DNA of 64,000 bases from Planctomycetia bacterium (GTDB lineage Bacteria; Planctomycetota; Phycisphaerae; UBA1845; UTPLA1). Below, piece by piece: positions 15,238-23,725 of the stretch (position 1 is the stretch's first letter; every line of letters begins with the position of its first letter). A program made the position numbers and the translations under genes. Location: assembly GCA_015200345.1 (NCBI GenBank), contig CP054187.1, positions 124,001-188,000 of the forward strand, written 5' to 3'. The notes beneath the pieces are model-generated. The model did not search any database, was not told the origin of the DNA, and saw only the letters and a list, made by a program, of their open reading frames with translations.

Positions 15238-18200
15238 CTACGACGGCGAAACATCCAGCCGCTGTTCCAATTGCTCGTCCACCCGCGCGCCTTTGATCGT
15301 GAAGTACTTCGCCTCGGGGTGGTGCGTGATGATCGCGCTGGTGCTTTGTTCGGGTTCGAGTTGATACTCCTCGCTCAATTCGATGCCGATCCGCCCCGGT
15401 TCAAGGAGCGGCCAGAGCTTCGCCTGGTCCTCGAGGTTCGGACAGGCGGGGTAACCGAAGCTGTAGCGGCTACCGCGATAACCCTGCCGGAACAGGGCCC
15501 GGACATCGCGTTCGTCGTCATCGGCGATACCCAGTTCCATGCGAATCTGCTTGTGCATGTACTCGGCCAGCGCCTCGGCCGCCTCGACCCCCAGACCGTG
15601 CAAATGCAGATAGTCGCGATACAGGTTTTTCTCAAACCACTGCCGCGCCACGTCGCTGGCGGCGCGGCCTACTGTGACGATGTGAAATGCAACGACATCG
15701 GTCTCACCACTTTCGAGCGGGCGCCAGAAATCGGAGAGGCATAGATAAGGCGGCGTCGGTTGACGGGGGAAGCGGAAGCGCATGATTTCGCGCCCCCGCG
15801 CCGGTGGCGAACCGTCGGCGGGGGGGGCGTACACAATGAGATCAGGGCCGTCGCTGTTGCACGGCCAGTAACCATAGATTGCCTGCGGCACGAGAATTTT
15901 CTCCTTCGCGCAGCGGCGGGCGAGGTCGTGCAGAATCGGGCGCACCTCACGGCGAATGTAATCGTCGTATTCATCCTTATTGCGACCGGCCGGTGTGTAT
16001 TGCCATTGGACGCCGAAAAGCATTTTTTCATTGATGTACGGCATCACGGTTTGCAGATCAATCTTCTCGATCACGCGCGAGCCCCAGAAGGGCGGCTGCG
16101 GAATGGGGTTGGTCGTCGCCACGCCGCTGCGCGGCGGCGCTTCCACGCCGAGCGGTACGGGCACGCCTGTGCCGGTCTTGCGCCGCGGTGCAACAGGTGC
16201 GTCGGCTTCCACCAGCGGCTTGCCGTCTGCGAGCCGGTTCATCAGGGCGAGGCCGTCGAAGGCGTCCTTCGCGTAGGCGAGCGGACCTTTGTAGATGCCG
16301 CGCAGGTCGTCCTCGACGTAGCTGCGCGTCAGCGCCGCGCCGCCGAGGATCACGGGCATGGTCAGGCCGCGCTCGTTCAGCACGATCAGGTCGTCGCGCA
16401 TGACAAGCGTAGATTTCACGAGCAGGCCCGACAGCCCGATGGCGTCGGCCCGGTGCTTCTCGAAGGCCTCGATCACGTTGGCGATCGGCTGCTTGATGCC
16501 GAGATTGTGCACCGTGTAGCCGTTGTTGGTCAGAATGATATCGACAAGATTCTTGCCGATGTCGTGCACGTCCCCCTTGACGGTGGCAAGGACAATGGTG
16601 CCCTTGCTGTCGCCCTGCACGCGCTCCATGTGCGGTTCGAGAAAGGCAACGGCGGCCTTCATCGTCTCGGCGCTGGACAACACGAACGGCAATTGCATCT
16701 TGCCCGCGCCAAACAAGTCGCCGACGACTTTCATGCCGTCGAGCAGGATCGTATTGATAATCTCCAGCGGCTTGTGGCGCTGCATCGCCTCGTCGAGATC
16801 TTTCTCCAGACCGATGCGATCACCGTCGATGATCCGCTGCTTCAGCCGCTCTTCCACGGGCAAGTAGGCGTTGGACTTCTTCTCCGCGCCGAGTTTCTCA
16901 CCCTCACCAAAAAGCTGAATGAACGCCTGCAACGGGTCGTAGCCCTCGCGCCGCCGGTCGTAGAGCAAATCCAACGCCGTGTTCCATCGTTCATCGGAAA
17001 TCTTCGTCCGCGGCAGAATCTTGCTCGCATGCACGATCGCCGCAGTCAATCCACGCTGCATCGCTTCGTGAAGAAACACGCTGTTCAGTACGGCCCGCGC
17101 GGCCGGAGACAAGCCGAAGCTGACGTTGCTCAATCCGAGGATCGAGCCGCAGCGCGGCATTTCCGTCATGATTCGCTCGATGCCGTCGAGTGTCTCCAAC
17201 GCGAGCCGACGATCGGCCTCCGTGCCCGTCGTGACCGGGAACGTCAGGCAGTCGAACAGAATGTCTTCCTCGGCGATGCCGTACTTGTTGGTCAGCAAAT
17301 CATGCAGCCGCTTCGCGATCTCAAGCTTGCGATCGGCGGTTTTGGCCATCGCCTCGGTCGGATCCTCGTCGATGGTCAGCGCAACCACCGCCGCGCCGTA
17401 CTTGCGGAGCAGCGGGCAGATACGCTCGAGTTTCTCTTCGCCGTCTTCCAGATTCACCGAGTTGACGATGCATTTCCCGCCGGCACGCTTCAGGCCGGCC
17501 TCGAGCACCTGCCACTCGGTCGAATCCAGCATCAATGGCACGGTCACGTCCTGTGCATAGCGCGCGATCAGCTTATCCATGTCGGGCACGCCATCGCGCC
17601 CGACGTAGTCCACGCACACATCCAGCACGTGCGCGCCTTCCTTGACCTGCTCGCGGCCGACGTCGACCAGCCCGTCGAGGTCGCCGGCCAGCAGGAGCTC
17701 GCGGAACTTTTTGCTGCCGTTGGTATTGCTCCGTTCACCGACGATCAGAAAGCTGTTGTCCTGCCGCAGGGTGACCGCCTGGTAAATGCTCGATACGCTC
17801 GGCTGGTGGAGCGGTTTGCGCGGAGCGGGCTTGAGACCATGAACCGCTTCGACCACTGCGGCAAGGTGTGCGGGCGTCGTTCCGCAGCAGCCGCCGACGA
17901 GATTGACGCCGTCGGTGACGACGAACTCCTTCAGCCAGCGCGCCAATTCGTTTGGCGTCAGTGCGTAATGTGTTCTGCCGTTTACAAGTTGCGGCAGACC
18001 GGCGTTGGGCACAACGCTGACATAGCGCGTACAATGGCGGCCCAGAAACCGAACGTGCTCCGACATCTCCTGCGGGCCGGTCGCGCAGTTCAGACCGATC
18101 ACCTGCACCTGCGGATAGGCTTCCAGCGCCGTCATGGCCGCGCCAATCTCCGTGCCGACGAGCATCGTGCCGGTCACTTCGATCGTCACCTGCGCGATGA

Positions 18201-18801
18201 TGGGAACCTGCCGGCCGGCTTCGTGCATGGCGCGGGTCGCGCCGCAGATCGCCGCTTTCGTTTGCAGAATGTCCTGACAGGTCTCAATGATGAATGCGTC
18301 GACGCCGCCATCGAGCAGTCCGCGCGCTTGTTCGGCGTAGCTGTCTTCGAGGATGTCAAACGTCGTATGCCCCAGCGTTGGCAGCTTCGTACCAGGCCCC
18401 ATCGACCCGAGTACGAATCGTGGACGATCGGGCGTGGCGAAGCCGTCGCAGGCGCGGCGCGCGATCCGAGCGGCCGTCGCATTAAGCGACCGCGTCTGAT
18501 CGGCCATGTCGAATTCGGCGAGAACAATTTTGTTCGCGCCAAAGGTGTTGGTCTCGACGCAATCAACGCCGACGCGCAGGAAGTCGGTGTGAATGGACTC
18601 AATCAGTTCCGGCCGGGTCTTGAGCAGCACTTCCGGGCAGTTCTCGCAGCCGCAGTAATCCTTTTCGACGGACAAGTCGTGCGCATAGATGCTGGTGCCC
18701 ATGGCGCCGTCGATGACGACGACACGCTGGGAGAGCAGGTTCAACAATGGGTTGTTTGAAGACCAGTGCATTTCGTCAGTATGTCTCGCAGGGCACGACA
18801 T
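15238..18801 (-). CDS. metH: Cobalamin-dependent methionine synthase MetH
   Basis: A full-length 1187-residue enzyme with all four modules in order: homocysteine-binding barrel (~15-330; VIDGAMGTSIYA, GLNCATGP, LVGGCCGTTPAHL with the zinc cysteines), methyltetrahydrofolate barrel (~350-610; ERSNTNGSKKF), cobalamin module (cap ~650-740, then DVHDIGKNLVDIILTNNGY with the Co-ligand His near 747), and the AdoMet activation domain (~920-1187; RIGIELSEEYQLEPEQSTSA). It transfers the methyl group from methyl-THF to homocysteine. A second start at 18771 (MHWSSNNP) is possible. No cobalamin or SAM riboswitch is recognisable upstream. It follows threonine aldolase by 53 nt, and both genes touch one-carbon metabolism. 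Confidence 0.97.
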   Translation of the reverse strand: MSCPARHTDEMHWSSNNPLLNLLSQRVVVIDGAMGTSIYAHDLSVEKDYCGCENCPEVLLKTRPELIESIHTDFLRVGVDCVETNTFGANKIVLAEFDMADQTRSLNATAARIARRACDGFATPDRPRFVLGSMGPGTKLPTLGHTTFDILEDSYAEQARGLLDGGVDAFIIETCQDILQTKAAICGATRAMHEAGRQVPIIAQVTIEVTGTMLVGTEIGAAMTALEAYPQVQVIGLNCATGPQEMSEHVRFLGRHCTRYVSVVPNAGLPQLVNGRTHYALTPNELARWLKEFVVTDGVNLVGGCCGTTPAHLAAVVEAVHGLKPAPRKPLHQPSVSSIYQAVTLRQDNSFLIVGERSNTNGSKKFRELLLAGDLDGLVDVGREQVKEGAHVLDVCVDYVGRDGVPDMDKLIARYAQDVTVPLMLDSTEWQVLEAGLKRAGGKCIVNSVNLEDGEEKLERICPLLRKYGAAVVALTIDEDPTEAMAKTADRKLEIAKRLHDLLTNKYGIAEEDILFDCLTFPVTTGTEADRRLALETLDGIERIMTEMPRCGSILGLSNVSFGLSPAARAVLNSVFLHEAMQRGLTAAIVHASKILPRTKISDERWNTALDLLYDRRREGYDPLQAFIQLFGEGEKLGAEKKSNAYLPVEERLKQRIIDGDRIGLEKDLDEAMQRHKPLEIINTILLDGMKVVGDLFGAGKMQLPFVLSSAETMKAAVAFLEPHMERVQGDSKGTIVLATVKGDVHDIGKNLVDIILTNNGYTVHNLGIKQPIANVIEAFEKHRADAIGLSGLLVKSTLVMRDDLIVLNERGLTMPVILGGAALTRSYVEDDLRGIYKGPLAYAKDAFDGLALMNRLADGKPLVEADAPVAPRRKTGTGVPVPLGVEAPPRSGVATTNPIPQPPFWGSRVIEKIDLQTVMPYINEKMLFGVQWQYTPAGRNKDEYDDYIRREVRPILHDLARRCAKEKILVPQAIYGYWPCNSDGPDLIVYAPPADGSPPARGREIMRFRFPRQPTPPYLCLSDFWRPLESGETDVVAFHIVTVGRAASDVARQWFEKNLYRDYLHLHGLGVEAAEALAEYMHKQIRMELGIADDDERDVRALFRQGYRGSRYSFGYPACPNLEDQAKLWPLLEPGRIGIELSEEYQLEPEQSTSAIITHHPEAKYFTIKGARVDEQLEQRLDVSPS

Positions 18802-18854
18802 TGTAGCCGAAACACCTGCATGGGTGGGATCATCGTCGTTGTTGAATGCCGCGT

Positions 18855-19895
18855 TCAGGCAATCGAATGTTGTACCGCAATTAGTGCTTTATCGACCCCT
18901 GCGGAGGAAACATCCAGGTGCGTCACTCCGCGAAGCCGCGTCGGCTGCAGGAGTCCGCTAAACCGTACGCCGTACGACGCGAGGCGCTCGAGAAAAGCCG
19001 AACGCGTCACACCCGTCCCGGCGATGTCGAAGATGACTATATTTGTCTCAACAGCCGGCCCGTCCACGGAGATCCCCCGGATGGCCGCCAGACCCTCCGC
19101 CAGCTTTCGCGCGTTGGCATGGTCCTCTGCCAGCCGCTCCACATGGTGCTCCAGCGCGTAGACACCCGCCGCCGCGAGAATCCCCGCCTGCCGCATCGCG
19201 CCGCCGAACGTGTGCTTGTACCGCCAGGCCTGCGCGATGAACTCGCGTGTCCCGGCTAGAACGCCGCCCGCCGGACACCCCAGCCCCTTCGAAAGATCAA
19301 TCCAGCACGAATCGAACGGCTCGCAGTACGCCCGCGCGCTCGTTCCGCTTGCCACCACAGCGTTCATCAGACGCGCGCCGTCAAGGTGACACATCAACCC
19401 GTGCTTCCGCGCGATCGCAGCGACGGATCGAATCGCCTCGATCGGCCACACCCGCCCGCCATGAAGATTGTGCGTGTTCTCGACGCACACCAAGCGCGAC
19501 CGGGGAAAATGCGGATCGTCCGGTCGAATCGCCGCCTCGACCTGCTCCGCTGTGAAGACGCCGGTCTTCGTTTCAATCGCCCGCACCGCCGCTCGGCTGT
19601 GCACCGCCGGACCGCCGCCTTCGAAATGCACCGGGTGACTTAGCGAATCAATGATGATCTCGTCGCCCGGCCGACAGTGAATCGCATGGGCGACCAGGTT
19701 GCACATCGTCCCCGTCGGCAGGAACAGCGCCGCCTCCTTGCCGGTCAGCTCGGCGACCATTTCCTGAAGCCGGTTCACCGACGGGTCTTCACGCTTCTGC
19801 TCATCGCCCACTTCCGCCGACGCAATGGCCCGGCGCATGCCCTCGGTCGGCCGAGTCTGTGTGTCGCTGGAGAGGTCGATCGGAAACCGGTTCAT
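18855..19895 (-). CDS. ltaE: Low-specificity L-threonine aldolase
   Basis: A 346-residue fold-type I PLP enzyme. Visible signatures are DLSSDTQTRPTEGMRRAI, FLPTGTMCN, ENTHNLHGGRVWP, MCHLDGARLMNAV (PLP-contacting Asp) and the PLP lysine in WIDLSKGLGCPAGG, with KHTFGGAMRQAGI after it. It cleaves L-threonine or L-allo-threonine to glycine and acetaldehyde, and often serine as well. Length and motif order match the LtaE/GLY1 family. It lies upstream of metH in the same direction (gap 53 nt), compatible with a glycine and one-carbon unit. Confidence 0.93.
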   Translation of the reverse strand: MNRFPIDLSSDTQTRPTEGMRRAIASAEVGDEQKREDPSVNRLQEMVAELTGKEAALFLPTGTMCNLVAHAIHCRPGDEIIIDSLSHPVHFEGGGPAVHSRAAVRAIETKTGVFTAEQVEAAIRPDDPHFPRSRLVCVENTHNLHGGRVWPIEAIRSVAAIARKHGLMCHLDGARLMNAVVASGTSARAYCEPFDSCWIDLSKGLGCPAGGVLAGTREFIAQAWRYKHTFGGAMRQAGILAAAGVYALEHHVERLAEDHANARKLAEGLAAIRGISVDGPAVETNIVIFDIAGTGVTRSAFLERLASYGVRFSGLLQPTRLRGVTHLDVSSAGVDKALIAVQHSIA

Positions 19896-19945
19896 GGGGA
19901 CATTTCCTCCGTGGCGGCCTTCATTCTATGCCGAGCCGTCCGCCT

Positions 19946-19973
19946 TTGCAGACCGACTTGCCGATGGTATATG
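19946..19973 (+). promoter_or_regulatory. Candidate promoter for the 59-residue protein gene
   Basis: TTGCAG (19946-19951), 16-nt spacer, TATATG (19968-19973), about 45 nt before the start at 20020, in the divergent region shared with threonine aldolase. Confidence 0.4.
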
Positions 19974-20019
19974 CTGTAGGACGAGTGGGGAGAGGCCCTC
20001 CCCGTGCATGGAGGCCGTC

Positions 20020-20199
20020 ATGAAGGCATATCGTCGTCGAAAATGGTTTGCCCTTGCCGCGCTGACCGTCGGCACCGCAATGCAGCTTTCCACCTGCCGC
20101 GAGGACCTGGCCCTGTTCGGCCTGCGCACGGCATTCAGTTCAATCACGCTGCCGATCAACGAGCTGATTCGCGCCTTGATCTTCGGAGCGGCCGTCTAG
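20020..20199 (+). CDS. 59-residue exported or membrane microprotein, unknown function
   Basis: ATG 20020 is preceded by GGAGG at 5 nt. The product begins MKAYRRRKWFALAALTVGTA, a basic start plus hydrophobic core typical of a signal peptide, then QLSTCREDLALFGLRTAFSS and a second hydrophobic stretch at the C-terminus (LPINELIRALIFGAAV). A Cys after LST could be a weak lipobox but the -1 Thr is unusual. The strong ribosome site and a promoter-like sequence upstream argue that it is real. No family recognised. It converges with tsaB. Confidence 0.55.
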   Translation: MKAYRRRKWFALAALTVGTAMQLSTCREDLALFGLRTAFSSITLPINELIRALIFGAAV

Positions 20200-20214
20200 C
20201 GCGAATCGTCCGGC

Positions 20215-20952
20215 TCATGGCACCTGCCTGCCTTGAGGCGCATGACGCCGTTCCCACAATTCCTCGGCTTCAGGTCTGCGAACGTACAACGGCACGAGTT
20301 CGTGCGCCGGGGTGAACGTGCCTGCTTGAGCCAGTGACCATCCGATCCGATGCACCATCGCAGCACGGGGCCACCACAACGATTCTTCGAGTGCCACGGC
20401 GCCGGATGCTTCGATTGCCTCGCTATGATAATTCACTCCCTCTCCAGTCACGTACCAATGCCCGCCCGCCAGCAACTCCGATGGCGTGGTGAGCAGGGGG
20501 CCTTGCCGTCGCTCATATCGTCCGGCGCGCATTTCATACAACGCGCCGAAAACCTGTTTACGCTTGGCGTCCAATACAACTGCGAGCCGATCAGGAGGAT
20601 TTGAGAGCGAGCGAGCGTTTTCCGCGATCACATCCAGCGTCGGTACCGCGACGATCTTCACGCCGATCGCCAGCGCCAGGTGACGAGCAAACGTGACCGC
20701 CACGCGCAGTCCCGTAAAACTCCCCGGTCCGATCGACACGTAACAATGATCCAGGCGCGGAACCTGACGCGCATCGTCAATAAATTTGCTGCCCAGTTTG
20801 CGACACAGGGCGGCGGCCGCCGGAAGCATTTCACGAGCGTGTTCGGCATCGGTCGCGAACGCCGATTCCAACGCGAGCGCTTCCCCCAGCGCCAGCGCGA
20901 CCGAACCGCGTCGGCCGCTTGTTTCGATGGTGAGAATGCGTGGAAGTGACAT
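20215..20952 (-). CDS. tsaB: tRNA threonylcarbamoyladenosine biosynthesis protein TsaB
   Basis: The 245-residue protein has the ASKHA-fold TsaB signatures ILTIETSGRRGSVAL at the N-terminus and VSIGPGSFTGLRVAV (~73-88), with HARE and the VVLDAKRKQVFGALYE strand. TsaB is the inactive paralogue of TsaD that scaffolds the TsaBDE complex, which puts threonylcarbamoyl on A37 of tRNAs. The last ~20 residues are basic. The Sua5-type synthase for the preceding step is at 1708..2772; tsaD and tsaE are not in the window. Confidence 0.93.
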   Translation of the reverse strand: MSLPRILTIETSGRRGSVALALGEALALESAFATDAEHAREMLPAAAALCRKLGSKFIDDARQVPRLDHCYVSIGPGSFTGLRVAVTFARHLALAIGVKIVAVPTLDVIAENARSLSNPPDRLAVVLDAKRKQVFGALYEMRAGRYERRQGPLLTTPSELLAGGHWYVTGEGVNYHSEAIEASGAVALEESLWWPRAAMVHRIGWSLAQAGTFTPAHELVPLYVRRPEAEELWERRHAPQGRQVP

Positions 20953-21116
20953 CGCGGAGTGATCCGATCAATGCAGGTTGCCCGCCGAATCCGTGCGGAA
21001 GCGCCTTCGTCGTGTCTTTGTGCCCCGAACCACTTGAGAGTAGGATAGGTGGGCTTTTGAATCGCGTAAACGGCGACGAGCACGCGCCAAATCGCGATCA
21101 TTCAGGACCCTCGCAC

Positions 21117-21482
21117 ATGCCCGCATCCCGATTGGTCATACAAGACTACGCCGGCGTCACCGTTGTCACGTTTTCCGACAGTTCGATTCTTGACACGGCG
21201 ACCATCGCTCAAATCGGCAACGACTTGTTTCAGTTGCCGGATGTTCAGAACAAGCAGAAAATCATCCTCGATTTCATCAACGTCAAGTTTCTTTCCTCGC
21301 ACGCACTGGGAGTTCTCATCACGCTGAATAAAAAACTCACAGCGATCAAAGGCTCCCTTTCGATTTGCAGCCTCCGCCCAGAACTGATGAAAGTCTTCAC
21401 CATCACCAGCCTCGACAAGCTGTTTAAGTTCTTCCCGAACGATGCGGCGGCTCTCAAATCTTTTGGCGTTCACATCAAATAG
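21117..21482 (+). CDS. STAS-domain protein (anti-sigma-factor antagonist-like)
   Basis: The 121-residue protein starts MPASRLVIQDYAGVTVVTFS and is one STAS domain. The signature region reads KIILDFINVKFLSSHALGVL, with two Ser at the place where SpoIIAA-type proteins are phosphorylated. It should therefore bind or release an anti-sigma kinase or act in a stressosome-like system. No RsbW-type kinase gene is adjacent. AGGA lies 10 nt before the ATG. The frame is open further upstream, but only from this ATG does the product match the family length. Confidence 0.85.
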   Translation: MPASRLVIQDYAGVTVVTFSDSSILDTATIAQIGNDLFQLPDVQNKQKIILDFINVKFLSSHALGVLITLNKKLTAIKGSLSICSLRPELMKVFTITSLDKLFKFFPNDAAALKSFGVHIK

Positions 21483-21616
21483 ATCGCTCCGTTTTTTGAA
21501 CCGCCCCGCAAGGCTGTCTGCCACTTGCGGCTGCCGATCCGCCCCGATACCATCCACCTCTTCCCCTCGGTCGATGCGGCCGCCGGGCAACCTCGCCGAA
21601 GCGAATGGAGTCCTAC

Positions 21617-22111
21617 ATGTTGAAACGCAGTATGGTTGTTGCAGTCGGCGTCGTTTCGCTCGGTGCCGCCTGCACCGTGCCGAGCATTGGAATTCCGTGC
21701 TCGTTGAATCTCAACTCGCCCGAGTTCGGCTTTGCGCTGACCATGCCGGCCGGGTTTGCCTGCGGTTCGGTGGTAAACGTGCCGACGCCGGTGATCGTGG
21801 CCTGGGTGAATTACGTCAACTCCGCCGCCGACAGCACCGCCGATGTCATCGTGGTAGCAAACAGCGGTGGGGATGGCAACGGAAACGGTGCCGAGCCGCC
21901 CGGGCAGAGCGAGGACCTGGGTGAGTACACCTCGACCGGCAACATTGTCTTCGGCCTGGCCAAGACCACGTCCCAGGGGCAGACGACTTATGCCGGCGTG
22001 ACCGAGTTGAGCGGACAGCGGCTTCTTTTTGTGGGTCTTCGCAAGGCCGGAGACGACGCCTCGCAGCTCGACGTGCTCAAGTCGATCCTCGATACGGTTC
22101 AGAAGCTGTAG
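21617..22111 (+). CDS. Secreted protein of unknown function
   Basis: A 164-residue protein starting MLKRSMVVAVGVVSLGAACT, with GGAG 7 nt before the ATG. The signal peptide is clear; the Cys after GAA could be a lipidation site, though the lipobox is not classical. The mature part is Gly/Asn/Ser-rich around residue 90 (SGGDGNGNGAEPPGQSEDLG), which looks like a linker between two small beta-rich parts. The C-terminus is a helix (ASQLDVLKSILDTVQKL). No family recognised. It stands between the STAS gene and the amidohydrolase gene on the same strand. Confidence 0.7.
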   Translation: MLKRSMVVAVGVVSLGAACTVPSIGIPCSLNLNSPEFGFALTMPAGFACGSVVNVPTPVIVAWVNYVNSAADSTADVIVVANSGGDGNGNGAEPPGQSEDLGEYTSTGNIVFGLAKTTSQGQTTYAGVTELSGQRLLFVGLRKAGDDASQLDVLKSILDTVQKL

Positions 22112-22163
22112 CGCTCCGCGCCGGCGGCGCGACCGCTAACCGCCGCAACAGGCCCTTCGCGTC

Positions 22164-23438
22164 GTGACGATCTTTCGCGCCAAGCTCGTCTGCCCGGTTG
22201 AGGCGCCGCCGATCCTCGACGGCGCGCTCACGGTCGATTCGAGCGGTCGCATCGCGGCCATCGGTCCTGCCTGTGATGCACCGCCCGGACCTCGTAACGA
22301 CTTGGGAAATTGCGCGATCTTCCCGGGGTTGATCAACGCCCACGCGCACCTCGACCTTGCCGGTCCGCGCGATGAAATCAAGCCGCGGTCCCTCTGGGAC
22401 TGGTTCGAGTCGTCGATTCTTCCCCGGCGGCTTGTCACGTCCGACGATGTTCAGCGGGCCGTTGCGACCGGCGCGGCGGCATCGCTTGCTTGCGGCGTGA
22501 CGTGCATCGCGGACGTCTCTCGAACAGGAGAAGCCGTGCCCGTGCTCGCGGGCACGCCCTTGCGCGCCCGCTGCTTCGTGGAGTTGATCAGCGGCGCGTC
22601 GCGTCCGCCCAATGACCTCGCCTCGCTTGATGAAGCCCTGCACCAGCTGACGAGGTTTGAAAGAACTCATCAACTCGAGTTGGCGGTTTCGCCGCATACG
22701 CCGTACACCGTTTCGCGCGAGGATGCCGCGGCGACGGTTCGTCAGGCTCGCGAGGCGAACGCCCCGCTCATGACGCACTTTCTGGAGACCGGCGAGGAAC
22801 GCGCATGGCTGACGGCGGCCGAGCGCGCTTCAGTGGCCGCCGCCGTGGTCGAGCGATTCCTCGCAATGGCGAACCTGCCCACGCGCGGGCTGCCCGCTCC
22901 GGATTCGCCGCTGGCCTGGCTGCGCGAAACGGGCATGTTGTGCGAGAGCGGCGGTCCTGCTCCCACAACAATTTTGGCACATGTCAACTATGTCGACGAT
23001 GCCGTTCTTACAGCAATTGCCCGGGCCGGCGTGAGCATCGCATACTGCCCTCGCACGCATGATTATTTCGGACACCCACCGCACCGATGGCGCGACATGC
23101 TCGCCGCGGGCGTGAATGTTTGCATTGGCACGGACAGCCTTGCGAGCAATCCCGACTTGTCCATCCTGGAGGAGCTTCGATTTCTACGCCGTCACGCGCC
23201 CGAAGTGCCGCCGAAAACCCTCATGCGTCTCGCTACACTCCACGGTGCGGCAGCGGTGGGGTGGAGCGACGCAATCGGCGAGCTTGTCCCGGGCCGATTC
23301 GCCGATTTCTTCGCGGTTCCGCTACCGACCATCCTGCCAGATGACCCCATCGGCTGGCTGCTTGATTCAGATGCCGTGGCAGTCGAAACGTGGGTGTGGG
23401 GCCAGCGCGTGGGCAGGTCGGACGCCGCCATTTATTGA
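22164..23438 (+). CDS. Atz/Trz-type amidohydrolase (possible aminofutalosine deaminase)
   Basis: A 424-residue metal-dependent hydrolase starting at GTG 22164. The amidohydrolase pattern is complete: FPGLINAHAHLDL (two His), SPHTPYTVS with an active-site His, THFLETGEE (His and catalytic Glu), LAHVNYVD (His) and IGTDSLASNPDLS (Asp). This SLASN context is shared by Atz/Trz deaminases: chlorohydrolases, guanine deaminase-like enzymes and the aminodeoxyfutalosine deaminase MqnX of menaquinone synthesis. The short form and the early LDLAGPRDEI helix favour a small purine-like substrate, but the substrate is not determined. Confidence 0.85.
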   Translation: MTIFRAKLVCPVEAPPILDGALTVDSSGRIAAIGPACDAPPGPRNDLGNCAIFPGLINAHAHLDLAGPRDEIKPRSLWDWFESSILPRRLVTSDDVQRAVATGAAASLACGVTCIADVSRTGEAVPVLAGTPLRARCFVELISGASRPPNDLASLDEALHQLTRFERTHQLELAVSPHTPYTVSREDAAATVRQAREANAPLMTHFLETGEERAWLTAAERASVAAAVVERFLAMANLPTRGLPAPDSPLAWLRETGMLCESGGPAPTTILAHVNYVDDAVLTAIARAGVSIAYCPRTHDYFGHPPHRWRDMLAAGVNVCIGTDSLASNPDLSILEELRFLRRHAPEVPPKTLMRLATLHGAAAVGWSDAIGELVPGRFADFFAVPLPTILPDDPIGWLLDSDAVAVETWVWGQRVGRSDAAIY

Positions 23439-23725
23439 CATATGTACTATTTGCAGGTGCGGGGCCTCCCGCCGCCGTCGCGGTAATCACGCCCGCTGAA
23501 ATGACTTGCATGCATTCCGGCCCTAACGTCCGCGAACACTTGCTCTAATTGCTTAAAAATGATAAACTTACGTACTCGGCCAGGTGCTCCGGAGCTACGC
23601 GGTTCCCCCCAACCGCGCCCGGACCCTGGCCCTTTTTGGTTGCTCATGGATGCGACCTCACTCCCGTTTTCTCCGTTCGGCCTGATTCGTCGTGTTCTTC
23701 CGTCCCTGTTAGAGTCCTCTATGTA

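Noticed and set aside
15760..18759. 999-residue open frame on the plus strand opposite metH
   Set aside because: Antisense shadow of metH caused by GC-rich codon bias; the predicted protein is low-complexity (His/Arg/Asp-rich) and metH is full length and conserved.
18802..18854. Cobalamin or SAM riboswitch upstream of metH
   Set aside because: The gap to threonine aldolase is only 53 nt and has no B12-box-like text; the region before threonine aldolase also shows none.
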